From positions 558,001 through 622,000 of the forward strand of contig JABAKD010000007.1 in assembly GCA_012845835.1 (NCBI GenBank): 64,000 nucleotides of DNA, in the 5' to 3' direction. Positions within the stretch are counted from its first letter, which is position 1. Every line of letters starts with the position of its first letter. The translations under genes were made by a program, and so were the position numbers. This DNA comes from Undaria pinnatifida (lineage: Eukaryota; Sar; Phaeophyceae; Laminariales; Alariaceae). Shown piece after piece: positions 9,292-20,011 of the stretch. The notes beneath the pieces are model-generated. The model made no database searches. It saw only the letters and a list, made by a program, of their open reading frames with translations, and was not told the origin of the DNA.

Positions 9292-10518
9292 CTGCTACTA
9301 CAACTGCTGACGGGCACGACTAAGGCGAGAGTTCCAAGTCCGCCGGTGTGAATGCAGAGCGGACCCGTCGGTACGACAACAAGGAGTGCTCTGTGTGTGG
9401 CAAGTAGAGACACAAGCAGTGAGACTGCCCCCAAGGCCAGCAGTGTATCGCGGGGAATGGCGTCCATGACGAGAGCCACGGCCAGACCCCCACACAGCAG
9501 CAGTAGTCCACAAACGGTCCCTCCCAGCATACCCGGAGCAAGACGACGGGGGTGGCCCCTGCGCCTGCCACCCGTCGATCTAGTGGCTACCAGGCCGCCT
9601 CAAAAGCGGTGGTTACGAAGACCGAACCTGCTGTGTCTGAAGCGTCTACACAGAATGACAAAGACCATGAGTACATTCGCGTGCCGCGCGAGAAGATGTC
9701 GCCAGTGGATAACGGGCTCACCGAGACGGTGCAGCACCAGGTTTCCCAGAGCGCTAGGCCACAGAATACAGCACCAGTTGTTTACACCGCTCTGATCCAG
9801 CCGGCGGCAACCGCGTCACAGCAGTTGCGTGGAGATTTCAGCACCACTTATTCCGCGCGCGTCGCGATCGTGCAGCCTTGCAGATGTGGTGAGACGTCGT
9901 GAATTTCTTAGAGAACGCAACTCAGAGGTCCTGACGCAGCATTTCGCGGGGTGCCTTGGAGTTCCCGGTGCTTCGGCGACTGCTGAGGTCAAGCTGCTCA
10001 TGGACTCTGGTTCAAGCATCACAGCAATGCCAGAGGAGCTGGCACAGGCCCTGCGAGGACAAGTGGGGATAACTCAAACCGCGTTAACGCAGGCCTTTGT
10101 TGGTCATGCACATGGGGTGAGGTCGTTGGGCCAGGAGTGCGATATTGAGACGCAATCATGTCCACTCCACTTAACGATCGGTACATCATCGGGACCAGTC
10201 CGATTTGCCATGCCGTTTATCGTGCTCCTTGCGGGAAGTGATGTGGTTGTCATCGGGCAGAAGACTCTCGGAGAGAAACTCGGCATCGACGTCGTGGCGC
10301 AGCTCAAGACCTTTGTCCTGAAGGCACAAGGGCGTCAAGATGGTGCTGGGATGGAGCTTACAACTCGTTTTGTGGGCGAGCCCAACGATGCTGTTGTGCT
10401 GCGAGCAGCGACGTCTGTCAAAGCGTTCGTGCCGGGTGGCGACTCGCCAGGAGACATGGACGAAGAGGTGACACTGATACTGCCGTCTCTACAACCCATG
10501 GTATACCAGGATTCCTAG
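9292..10518 (+). pseudogene. gag C-terminus with zinc knuckle, and intact-looking retropepsin
   Basis: The zinc knuckle at 9384-9427 reads CSVCGK, stop, RHKQ, stop, DCPQ: a CCHC pattern (C-x2-C-x3/4-H-x4-C) interrupted by two stops. The spacer region (TASTQNDKDHEYIRVPREK-like) continues in another frame to about 9900. From 9829 a 229-codon frame carries the protease with LMDSGSSITAM, a long beta-rich middle and VVVIGQKTLGEKLGID, ending at TAG 10516-10518. This is the best-preserved protease of the four internal copies. Both catalytic-loop and C-terminal hallmarks are intact, although frame changes upstream break the polyprotein. Confidence 0.75.
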
Positions 10519-10970
10519 GTGGAAATGCGGGATCGTGTGGGCGTGTTGGAGACAGCTGCCGATAACGCTTTGACCGTGGCTCCCCCCCGGAATGTGCCAA
10601 CATGCTGCGATATATCGTTTTTCGCACGCACCTTGACGTGTTACGTCGGGTGTTTTAGAGTGACCCACCTGCACGCAAGAAGCCTTCGGCGGTCCAGTTT
10701 CATTCAGGGGCGAGGGTGGTGCGGGAGAAGCCCCCACTTGAACGTATTCGCCTGCGGTGGAGTGCGGCAGAGTGGTGCACGGACTGTCGCCAGGTAGTGA
10801 CGACGAGTTTGTCGTCACGGTGGCCTGGGAGGGGCCGGAGGAGGCAAAGGGCACCTGGGAGCCCGTGTCGCGCGTGCTTAATGGCGATGGCGCGACGGCC
10901 GTGCTGCGAAATAACTCAAGGCGTTGCGGCTGAAGACGGATCAAAAGCGGGGACTTGTACGGCGGTATGA
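10519..10970 (+). pseudogene. pre-RT linker plus chromodomain tail, second copy
   Basis: It starts VEMRDRVGVLETAADNAL. The pre-RT linker is at 10655-10745 and is followed directly by a chromodomain-like segment at 10803-10900 (EFVVTVAWEGPEEAKGTWEP), which here keeps the full W-x-G...TWEP signature. As in copy 1, no reverse transcriptase or integrase core lies between them, and the junction is in the same place. Several frame changes are needed. Confidence 0.65.
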
Positions 10971-11461
10971 GCTGTGTTTGGGGGGATCCTGAATTCTGAA
11001 TTGCTGTTTTTCGGTTATATCTTAGTTTTGAATTTCGATTTTTTCTTACTTAGAATTCTGCGCAGGGCGCTGATAGCACCTGACGAAGCCACAGCTGGTG
11101 GTTCGTCGCCGAAGCTGCGTGTGAACAGAGCATGTCCGGGTTTGACGCCGCCGTTAAACAGGGATGGAGTTTGTGCTAGAATACACATTCCTTATGTGTT
11201 CTGGGTTTCGGCGAGTTGCATTCGTAATTGGAGGTGTGACGCGTGGTGCGTGGTTTGCTTGAAGACGCATTGATGATGACGCGGCTGCTGAGCAACCGTT
11301 GTTAACGGTCAGTAGCCGTGGTAGGTCTAAGGTCGTGTTGAAAATCACCGGGATGTTTTGGACTTGACAATTGCTCAACGTACGGACAGCTATGTTGATC
11401 AAATCTACCCGGTCTGAGCCAACTTGTGGTTGGTAGCCCGAGATGGGCTTCTGAAGGCTGC
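10971..11461 (+). other. 3' untranslated region of the second gypsy copy
   Basis: It aligns with 5831-6302, including the G-run near the start and a purine-rich GAAGGCTGC just before the LTR. Confidence 0.65.
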
Positions 11462-11703
11462 TGTACTGCTGTGGTCGTATCATTAGGCATTTCACAGTAC
11501 ACAAAATGGTTGGATGTTATTGGCGTTTTTTGTGAGCTCTAGAGATCTTGACATACGAACGGGAAGCTCCATACCCGATGGCATGGCACTTCCGCGTGCG
11601 ATAGCGAACGAACTATCGCATTATGGACAAACGCACTCCGAGCCTACGAGGGGAAATCCTCGGAGCTGATATCACCGGGCCCGCAGTCGCGCGAGTCGGT
11701 ACA
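11462..11703 (+). repeat. gypsy-family LTR C (right end of the tandem)
   Basis: 242 bp, from TGTACTGCTGTGG to GAGTCGGTACA. It is shorter than LTR A because of an internal deletion after GGTTGGATG. Homology to the family ends exactly at GGTACA. Confidence 0.75.
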
Positions 11704-12852
11704 ATTGTTATTGTCCGCCCACCTCGTTCTTATACAATGTTGAATAAAAAAATCCTTCCACTAAATTCAGGTCAAAATATCTTACACTGTAGAGTCAAGT
11801 CAAAAGGTTCCTAACCCAGAGCCACACGCCAGTTTTTTCGAAATCGGAAAAAATAATCTTCATGTGTTTTGCATTCAGCTCTTAGGTCAATGCTTTGGCC
11901 AACATACATAAACTAGCGAGTCAAAATGTTCCCCACCAAAAAAAACATTCACACCCACACACCAATAAGCACCTGTTGCACTTATCAAGTGTTACTGCAT
12001 CCAAAGTCACGTGCTTTTTCACACTACTCTTGATAATCTTGTTGCACAAAACGTATATTCGAGAAACCAAGCCCACACGTTTGCACACTATTGTGAAAGT
12101 ACTCGTGAAGTAAATAATTTCTGCTTTTCATGAGGTCCGTTTCGTACAATGCTCTAGACAAAGGTTTTGTTTCTTTGCACACTTCGGCAACATCCACACC
12201 TGCTTTCCCAACGTGAATGCCCCGGAGAAGGGTGGCAAATTGACCCTCCCGAAGGCGGCGTACCTTGGCAAGTCCCGACACGGACCATGTGGCCAACTCA
12301 TTACGGCTTGCTGTTTGCCCCCAACAAGATATGAAACCTCAAAAGGGTGGGCTATACGACACATTCAAGGCTCGCGTACCTACCACATGGAATCATCTTT
12401 CAGAGGTATCTGATCACTGACGCTGCTTCGAGCTTAAAGGATAGCCGAATGGCCACGTGTGCGGCCTCTTTCCATGTCGCCCTTATGCCACCTCACTATA
12501 TTGCGGTCCGCCGCCGGAACAATACCTGAGAACGCTCGCTCTCGACATTTAACCTCCGTCGGCCACAGAACCGTATCTACCGTGCGCATAGAGCGACCAA
12601 TCGGCAACCACGTGGTCGTAGAATCGACCCGCGAGCTAGCAGCTCAAACGCCCAACTCACAACTACTAGCTCCGCGCCTAACGTACAAGTACTAGCTCCG
12701 CGTGAAAGCAAACCGGGCGACAGGCCTTCCTTGTCGACTTGGAGAAACATCGGAATCTCAACTTCCACGTACATCACAGATTGACGAGTGAGTCAATGCC
12801 AAATCTACACGTCATATCCCGTGTAACGACCGCCGAAAACAAAATATCGTTT
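11704..12852. other. unassigned sequence
   Basis: No recognised gene. Overlapping frames on both strands at 12024-12413 (for example a minus-strand frame with LREGQFATLLRGIHVGKAG) have coding-like composition but no family match and no clear start, so they are not called. Confidence 0.5.
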
Positions 12853-13060
12853 CTTGCTCCAATGCGAGGAAAACAGCTGGTCGGACTGAGCGTCAGGTCA
12901 GGCCACGCAGCGTCACAAAGGGCCGTGTTTAACATAGTGGGCCCCATGTTTAGCGTTTTGCTCCAATGCGAGGAAACAGCTGGTCGGACTGCGCGTCAGG
13001 TCAGGCCACGCAGCGTCACGAAGAGCCGTGTTTAATATCGTGGGCCCCATGTTTAGCGAA
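12853..13060. repeat. 104-bp tandem duplication
   Basis: The segment starting TTGCTCCAATGCGAGG and ending CCCCATGTTTAGCG is repeated with period 104 (anchor CTCCAATGCGAGG at 12857 and 12961). The units differ at a few positions. Confidence 0.9.
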
Positions 13061-13723
13061 GAACATTCCACGTATGCGAGAACATCGAGCGACCCTGAAC
13101 GAGCGCGCGGTATTGAGATATTCACCGTTCTGCGAAGGTGTGGTACAGTCGTCGACATTTGACGCATCCCCTACTGGACCCCTTCTTGTGAACATCGCTT
13201 TAATCGGCGGATTTGTCGGCACGCTATTCGTTCAGAACCGCCAGAGACGAAAGGCAGCACAACGTGGCCATGGCTGGCACACCTTGCAACGAGGTACGCC
13301 CACCCTACCATCCACATTTGTGGAGCCGCCGCTCATGTGGATTACACATTCGAGTCATCCCAAGCTAGTGGTACAGCAGATTCTAGGGAGTTTCTGGGCT
13401 CCTAACACGAAGAGCTCAACATCTCACGCGACACACGATACACAAAGATATTCGTTCGCGCAACCCGTCCAACGTCTGTATGTGCTAGTGCTAAACCGAG
13501 CATTATCATACGTTTATCATTTTAACAGATAGTCCCACCCCTGAGTCACACTATCAAAAACACTATGAGAAACGATAGGAACAAACCGTGCAGCCCCTTC
13601 CATGGGGATGTTTTCTTCGAGTTTGCAATATCGAACGAATCGACTGGCAGAACATAGGGGCCTGCCCAGCATGGTTGATTATGGTTTCGTACCATCCATA
13701 TACAATATCTGGCCATCGATGGC
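13061..13723. other. unassigned sequence
   Basis: A plus-strand open frame that begins inside the tandem duplication reaches 13532 (188 codons, with a hydrophobic LLVNIALIGGFVGTLFV segment). It has no recognised domain and depends on the duplicated sequence, so it is not called as a gene. Confidence 0.4.
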
Positions 13724-16700
13724 CTATTCTGTTTGATGGAAAGCCCTGCAAATTTTACCGACCATCAACTGCCGCAACGAAGATGGCCATATGGCCTCTT
13801 CCAGTTGCTGGGCACTGGCAAAACGAGAAAACGCTACCACCTGAAGGGAACGGGGCCAGACTACATCGCGGAGCGGCTGCATAAAGCTTGCTCCAAACTC
13901 TAAATGATGAAGCGAACACGGCCAATTGACGCAATGTATCGGTTGGTTGAATGAACCTCCAAACGTTAGGTGATGCAGGCAAACCGGCCACACCACCTTA
14001 TGGATTGGGTGGTTGAAGAGATCCCCCAAGGTTAAACGCTGTAGGTTGATCGGCCACATGACTCCTTGGAGCGGTTGGTTGAAGGGACACGCAAACGTTA
14101 AACTCTGCAGTAGCGGAAGCCGAATCACTTCAGAGTTTGGTTGGTCAAACGGATCTGAAACACTTACACGTTGAACAGGCGCTGGTGACCGGGCTCCGTA
14201 GACTTTGTTCACGGGGTAACGGCCTAACACCAGGTGTTTCACCGGGTAGGGCCATACCATCTCGCTGGTTGATGGTCTGAGCGACTCGCCGAATGTTAAG
14301 TGATGTAGGGACATCGGCCACATGATTCCCTTGACACAACGGTTGAAATTGTGTCCAAAAGTTAAGCGCTGCAGCGACGGCGGCCATTTCACCTTGTTGA
14401 TTGGCTGGTTGAAGTAATGCCCAAAGGTAATCGTGTGCAGCATGGACGGCCACTTGACCATGCAGATGGGCTCGTTGAACCATAGGCCAAACCTCAACTC
14501 CAGGAGCGAGCTTGGAAACACAATATCATCGACCCGCCGACTAGGGTTAAGCCACGCCACAAACAACCGAAAAGGTGGCGCCCAGGTCGTGCCACCGACA
14601 AGAGTTATTAACCCCCCCCCTACGACATGAAAATACAGGACACTGCAAAACACAACGCCTCGAGTCGTACGTTCAAAGCTAGCGCCCACACTTAAACTTT
14701 GCAATGACGAAGGCCACACGACAGCGTCGATGAACTCGTTCAAGTTCGAATCAAACTCCAAACACCGCAGCGACATAGGCCACACAACCTTGTCGATCGG
14801 TCGATCAAATGCATCCCCGAACGACAAACGCTGGAGTGACTTAGGCCACGCAACATACTCGATAGGCTGGTTGAACGTTGAACCAAACTCCAAACACTGC
14901 AGCGAAGACGGCCACACAACCTTGTCGATCGGCTGATTGAAGGAAGCGCCAAAGGTCAAACGCTCCAGGGATGTAGTAGGCCAAACGACACTGTCGATAG
15001 GTTGATCGAAGCATGATCCGAACGAAATGACCTTTACCATGGTAGGCCATCCAACCTTGTGTATCGGACTGTTGAAACGCGGGGCAAACGTCACATACAG
15101 CAACGAGACTGGCCACAGGAGCTCCTCGCTAGGCCGATTGAAGTCACACCAAAATGTCAAATGCTTGAGAGAGGCAGGCCACACGCACGCTTGAATCGAT
15201 TCGTTGAAAGTCGAAGCAGACGATAAATTTTGAAACTGAGCATCGCACACAACGCCTGCAATCGGCTTGTCAAAGACACCGTCAAATCCCAGCCTCTGCA
15301 GGGATGAAGGCCACGCAACTCCGACAATGGAATGATTGAACATACTTCCAAACGACAAGTACTCAAGAGAATCCGGCCACACAACATTGTCGATAGGTTG
15401 GTTGAATTGACGCCCAAAAATCAATCGCCGCAGCGATGCCGGCCACACAGCCTTGTCGATCGGTTTATCAAAGTTCGAACCGAACACCAAAGACTGTATG
15501 GAAGCCGGCCATACCAATCCATCGATTGCCTGGTTGAAGGTGCACCCAAGCGACAAACGCTTTAGTAATGCAGGCCACACTACCCTGTCGATGGGCTGAT
15601 TGAATGCAGACCCGAAATGCAAATGTTGTAGCGCCAATAAATTGGTTCCTTCTCGCTGCAGTGTATTAAAGCGAACATGAAGCGGGAGGCGCTCAATCGA
15701 GTACGAGAGCGTAGCTTCGACTACAGGCTGGTTGTAGTAGCGCCCAAACTGCAGATTTTCTAGCGATGACGGCCACACAACCGTGTCGATTGGCTGGTTG
15801 AAGGAAGACCCAAACGACAAATGCTGCAATGTCGCTGGCCACGAGACGTGCTGAATGCGGTCATTGAGGACGTCACCAAGTATCAAGAGCTTGAGCGAAG
15901 CAGGCCATTTCACTCCATCGATCGTCTGTTGGAAGAAGCGCCCAAATACTAAATTCTGGAGCGAGGATGGCCACACGACCGCTCGGATTGGTCGGTTGAA
16001 ACAACACCCAAACGCCAAATACTGTAGGGACGACGGCCACGTCACCCCGTCGATAGCCCGATTGAAGAGTGCCCCAAAGGTCAAATGTTCCAGAGAGGGC
16101 GGCCATGTCACCCTCTCAATGGGTTGATCAAAGAACCATCCGAACGTCAAACGCAATAATGAAGCCGGCCACGTCACTCCGTTGATTGGCTGATTGAAAC
16201 ATTTCCCAAACGTCAAATGCACCAGCGAAGCCGGCCATTCGACGGCTTCGACCGGTTGGGAAAATTGTTCTCCAAAAACCAGCATCCTGAGTGACGTTGG
16301 CCAAATAATGTCGTTGACAGGGTCATTGAAGGTTGTCCCAAACGTAATCTTGAACAGCGAATGCGGCCACCAGGCTTTACGTCCACCGTTACTGCGCTCA
16401 CGAGAAGGTAGTTGTAGGCATCTTAATCTCGATGATAGGGTGTACCATCGTTCGCGGGTACATTTCCTTCCCTCCGAAATCAACGCCGGGGGTAGTTCCC
16501 ACGTTATGACGCTTGCTGAGAATGCTGGAACGCGCGAGTCACGTCGTCGCTTCCGCAAAACTCCTTCCCTGCTGCGAAGCCACAAGTGACGTGGCGTGTC
16601 ACGGTTTACCACGACGTGCGACATCGATCGGTTTCGGCAGGTCTTACACAGGGCTAAACACACCATTTCAAGTGTTTTGTTCGGCACGTACCAGTGTTGC

Positions 16701-16747
16701 CCGTCGTACCCATGGTTGAGCGCTACAACCAAGGCGTCCAGGCCCAA
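13724..16747 (-). CDS. FNIP-like repeat protein, about 38 repeats
   Basis: An uninterrupted frame of 1,007 codons. From about residue 126 to the end it is made of about 38 tandem 22-23 residue units with consensus WPxSLxxLxFGxxFNQPIxxV; the DNA has a matching 66-69 bp periodicity. The pattern matches the FNIP-repeat family, which stacks like leucine-rich repeats into a solenoid and is thought to mediate protein binding. Units 11 and 18 are degenerate, and about 44 residues of non-repeat sequence split units 26 and 27. The first 125 residues carry a Cys cluster (CLALCKTC) and a basic patch (LRKRRRDSR), with no F-box recognised. The upstream end of the frame has no ATG; the first ATG is at 16664-16666 (residue 28). 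The open frame actually extends upstream to about 16815 before a TGA, so an upstream exon or a 5' truncation is possible. Localisation and partners are unknown. Confidence 0.85.
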   Translation of the reverse strand: MGLDALVVALNHGYDGQHWYVPNKTLEMVCLALCKTCRNRSMSHVVVNRDTPRHLWLRSREGVLRKRRRDSRVPAFSASVITWELPPALISEGRKCTRERWYTLSSRLRCLQLPSRERSNGGRKAWWPHSLFKITFGTTFNDPVNDIIWPTSLRMLVFGEQFSQPVEAVEWPASLVHLTFGKCFNQPINGVTWPASLLRLTFGWFFDQPIERVTWPPSLEHLTFGALFNRAIDGVTWPSSLQYLAFGCCFNRPIRAVVWPSSLQNLVFGRFFQQTIDGVKWPASLKLLILGDVLNDRIQHVSWPATLQHLSFGSSFNQPIDTVVWPSSLENLQFGRYYNQPVVEATLSYSIERLPLHVRFNTLQREGTNLLALQHLHFGSAFNQPIDRVVWPALLKRLSLGCTFNQAIDGLVWPASIQSLVFGSNFDKPIDKAVWPASLRRLIFGRQFNQPIDNVVWPDSLEYLSFGSMFNHSIVGVAWPSSLQRLGFDGVFDKPIAGVVCDAQFQNLSSASTFNESIQACVWPASLKHLTFWCDFNRPSEELLWPVSLLYVTFAPRFNSPIHKVGWPTMVKVISFGSCFDQPIDSVVWPTTSLERLTFGASFNQPIDKVVWPSSLQCLEFGSTFNQPIEYVAWPKSLQRLSFGDAFDRPIDKVVWPMSLRCLEFDSNLNEFIDAVVWPSSLQSLSVGASFERTTRGVVFCSVLYFHVVGGGLITLVGGTTWAPPFRLFVAWLNPSRRVDDIVFPSSLLELRFGLWFNEPICMVKWPSMLHTITFGHYFNQPINKVKWPPSLQRLTFGHNFNRCVKGIMWPMSLHHLTFGESLRPSTSEMVWPYPVKHLVLGRYPVNKVYGARSPAPVQRVSVSDPFDQPNSEVIRLPLLQSLTFACPFNQPLQGVMWPINLQRLTLGDLFNHPIHKVVWPVCLHHLTFGGSFNQPIHCVNWPCSLHHLEFGASFMQPLRDVVWPRSLQVVAFSRFASAQQLEEAIWPSSLRQLMVGKICRAFHQTE

Positions 16748-18025
16748 GTCGAAGTTACCTGCGCAGCGCCGATGTAACGAAACAGCCGTGCCAACCAGCG
16801 AAAAGGTGTTTAACGTATGTCAGGTAGGTACTTTCAATAGTGAGGAAATGGCGACAACGGAACACGACCACGTATCGTATCGAGGACACGCGTCACCTCG
16901 TTCAAGGCCATGCTACGATTGAAATCGAGTCGTTCGCACCAAATACTCCTCAATGGCAGCACTCTCCAATAGCAATGACAGCACTGTGGAACAAGGGGAG
17001 CAACCGAACACTGTTGTATCCAATGTTATCTTTTCATTGTCACTCGCACTCTTTGAAAATCTACCCAGAGGGATTGTTTGTAGGGATTGCAATGGTTTTC
17101 AAAGTGAGTCGCTGGGCGTGGTAGAGAGGTTCTGACGTTGTCTTCCGCAGAAAAGCACAGGTGGTATTTCTACTGCGGCGCGCGTGTGCAGCATGTTCGT
17201 TTGCTCCAAGCGGGGTAGGTTTCAAGTAATCGAATTACGTCTCCCTACACCGGGTAGAGGCAAGTCGAGAAAATGAGCTCGTACGTGAGAGCTCGCAGCA
17301 TTTTACAATCAAGAACGCCAGCCAAGTACTAGGTACTCAATAACAGGCCAACAGCCCGAACCAGCCTGAATGGCCTGAACCTGATAGGAAACTGTCATAC
17401 TGAAAATCCCAAATGAGCACCCTCCCGGATTCTTCACAAGGCATTGACGAATCCACAATGGATTCAATTCGATGCCCTAAAACAACAATAAAATGGCAAG
17501 AGGAAACTCATGCTCATGAGCGAGAACCTCTTCCATACTCCCACTTCTAACGATTTTTATCACAAGAAGACATTACAACAGCCGTGTCTTCAGGGCACAA
17601 GCTAATGCGACAGATAGAATGCCAGATATAGCGAGGTCGCCCGCACAAAGGTCTCCCGTTTTCCCATGCTGCCGCCATAGATACTCTTATCATGCCGGCA
17701 AAACAATATATCGTCAATTATATTCCGCAAACGAACACAGAACTTATCCGACACGTATATTAGCCTACACCTCCTCTGGTAAAAATATTATCCGACAATC
17801 AACAAGCCACCCCGTTTTTCATTGATAAACAAGTGCAAAACAACTCACTTGTGATTTCAACCAAATCCTCAAAGTATCTCATCATTCTAGTTACCTAAAC
17901 AGAATTGCAACGACCCATCAAGTTCTGAAAAACAACACCGATGGGTAATGGATGACTAGTCATGAATACAGAAACTAAAACGCCGCCACGGTCGACAGGA
18001 AAAGCTTACGCCGTCCAAGGTTCGA
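16748..18025. other. unassigned sequence 5' of the FNIP-like gene
   Basis: It presumably contains the promoter and perhaps an upstream exon of the FNIP-like gene, whose frame continues to about 16815 (THRRCAG-like residues precede the called region). No core promoter motif can be assigned. Downstream of that, only short AT-rich frames occur. Confidence 0.4.
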
Positions 18026-18155
18026 TTATGTTTCGACCATCGCGAACCATTCGTGTTTCACTCCTCTATTGCGAACAAGTATTCGCAAATTATGTTTCGA
18101 CCATCGCGAAACCATTCGTGTTTCACTCCTCTATTGCGAACAAGTATTCGCAAAA
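18026..18155. repeat. 64-bp tandem duplication
   Basis: The segment ATTATGTTTCGACCATCGCG... ending ...CAAGTATTCGCAA occurs twice in a row (start at 18026 and 18090), nearly identical apart from one or two inserted A residues. Confidence 0.9.
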
Positions 18156-19339
18156 TTATACAGTTGTTTGCAAAACAACTAAATTAATCGTGAATATATA
18201 TGCTCACCCTCCTTCACTTTGAGTCAATCAGATGATTTTTTACTGCCAAAAGCAGAAGATACCCGCAAAATGAAATGCCATCAGTGCCACCATCAATACC
18301 ACACATATGCAGTACACCTCTCAACAAGCACCTACGCACCCTTTTATCAAAATCGTTATTGTATTATAGCGGCTCCACCAAGCCCCTTTTGACTACTGGC
18401 TATACCGGGAAAACACTACAATCTTCATTATTTCAAAAGACTGATTTGAACCTGAAAATAATCTTCAAAACTATCCGGCGAAAATGTTACGCATACTTTC
18501 CAGAACGAATCTTAGATCATACTATCTGCAGGAACCACACTTGCCGCAAATAACTTAACCTCACATTCGACCAAAAAAACTTTTTCGATCGACATCGAAT
18601 AAAATTGATTCAACATTCATTCTTACGAAATCACACCAAAATTCGATGAGACCCGCCATTCGATGTTGTCGAACGACAAATCTCCGGCCGACGAAATTTT
18701 ATCGACGAGATCTTCTCCTTCCACGACTTCTCCCACTGCTACGTTTGCTTCTGCATGTCATGGAGTGCGTGCGACCATGCCGCTCGACCTGCTGTCCGGA
18801 CAAAACCCCATCGGTATTTGGTACTGCTGCAGAGAGTCCAGGATTTCCCCGCGCCCGTTTCTACCACTGTTACCAGAAGCGGGAAGTACGCGACCACTAC
18901 GCCGCGCGACTTTGCCCTACCAAACCACCCCCCTGGTAGGTTGTACACGGCTGGCGGTCGTGCGACTTCGCCCGGAATGGGCAAATATCCCCGTACCTGC
19001 TGCTTCCACAAACAACCTTATGATGTGAAGTGCGTACGGCATATGAAAACGAAACAAATACCGTGGGATTTACTCCCCCCCGCTCGCGACACACGGCGGG
19101 GGTACCCACGGCTGGCTTTACCTTCGCCATACTCTTAAGACGTTTTGTTGGTGCTGTAAACCTACCTGGTCGGGTGTATACTGTAGGGGTGTCCTAGGTT
19201 AAGCTACCACCATGGACATAAGCAGATGCTACTCCCTGCCTACGGTCATGCTCCACCGTAGAGCGTTTCCTCACCGCGCACTACAGTAGTACTCAAAAGC
19301 CTACTATCATAACCATTCATAATTTCTCCAGCGCGCACT
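18156..19339. other. unassigned sequence
   Basis: Frames are open on both strands at 18646-19138 with coding-like length (up to 127 codons) but mutually exclusive and without recognisable motifs. No gene is called. Confidence 0.4.
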
Positions 19340-19441
19340 TTCGCAAAGGGTACATGTATGAAGTCGGTGAGATTAGAACCCACGACCCACCGTTTGTTGG
19401 TTATTTAGCAATGCCCACTGAACCACTGGGTCACGTGACTG
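19340..19441 (-). repeat. tRNA-like sequence (SINE head or tRNA pseudogene)
   Basis: On the minus strand TGGTTCAGTGGG is a perfect match to the pol III A-box consensus, and about 40 bases later GGTTCTAATCTC matches the B-box with one change. The T-arm pairs (GTGGG/CTCAC around a 7-base loop), but the would-be acceptor strands do not pair, so it is not a functional tRNA. Confidence 0.5.
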
Positions 19442-19699
19442 TAGAGCAAGTTTGACCGACCCAAAAATACCGATCCCCGTCAGAAAATATTTCGCCTATC
19501 AAGCTGCCCTCTTGCACCATCGAAGAGTTCCGACTCTGGTGGTACAACATATCTCCCTGTCATACCAGAGGTGGCTCTCTCCTCGTTCCCACGGAACCCT
19601 CCATCAACCAACCACACGCATGCTTACATGCCGTCGTGGCTTTGGTGGATGAAGGCCAGCATTCTCGGTGGCGCGTCCAACGAGCAAGGATATCCCACA

Positions 19700-20010
19700 G
19701 AAGGGTGAATACAATACTCTATCACATATTCCCGATGTATCGTCCTATTTCTTCAAGTGAAAAAAAATACTAGATATAATATTTGGGGACCTCGTCCGTC
19801 AATATATGTCCTGTTAATAGTAGGAAGAATCCAATGATAGTATTTGTCTCACTCATGTAATACGCAAGTACCGAACTCCAACAACAATCAATCAACCAAA
19901 TCTCGCCCGAAAACCCCGCCAATCACTCATAAACCTGACATCATCAATGTGATATTCCGAGCTTGACGATCGACTATACAGCATACAAACATATGTATGT
20001 ACTACGAAAG
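19700..20010 (+). repeat. dispersed repeat R2, copy 1
   Basis: About 310 bp that recurs in the same orientation at 23030-23330. Shared anchors are ATACTCTA...CATATTCC, GATGTATCGTCC, AGGAAGAATCCAAT, GTATTTGTCTCAC and AACCTGACATCATCA. It has no coding capacity. It is followed directly by a copy of repeat R1. Confidence 0.8.
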
Positions 20011-20011
20011 T

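Larger units (their letters stand above)
6303..11703 (+). mobile_element. second gypsy-family copy, sharing its left LTR with copy 1 and carrying insertions
   Basis: This copy runs from the LTR at 6303-6566 to the LTR at 11462-11703. Its gag starts after 6600 and is cut at 7484-7487 by a LINE fragment. Unrelated sequence and a MITE follow, then the gypsy internal region resumes at about 9292 with the zinc knuckle, protease, pre-RT linker and chromodomain tail. The middle LTR serves both copies, so LTR-internal-LTR-internal-LTR stand in tandem. The 5 bp before the first LTR (CGACG) and after the third (ATTGT) differ, so there is no simple target duplication. Confidence 0.7.

Noticed and set aside
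14433-16589. Plus-strand frames of 60-130 codons opposite the FNIP-like gene
   Set aside because: They are regular shadows of the 66-69 bp repeat on the opposite strand.
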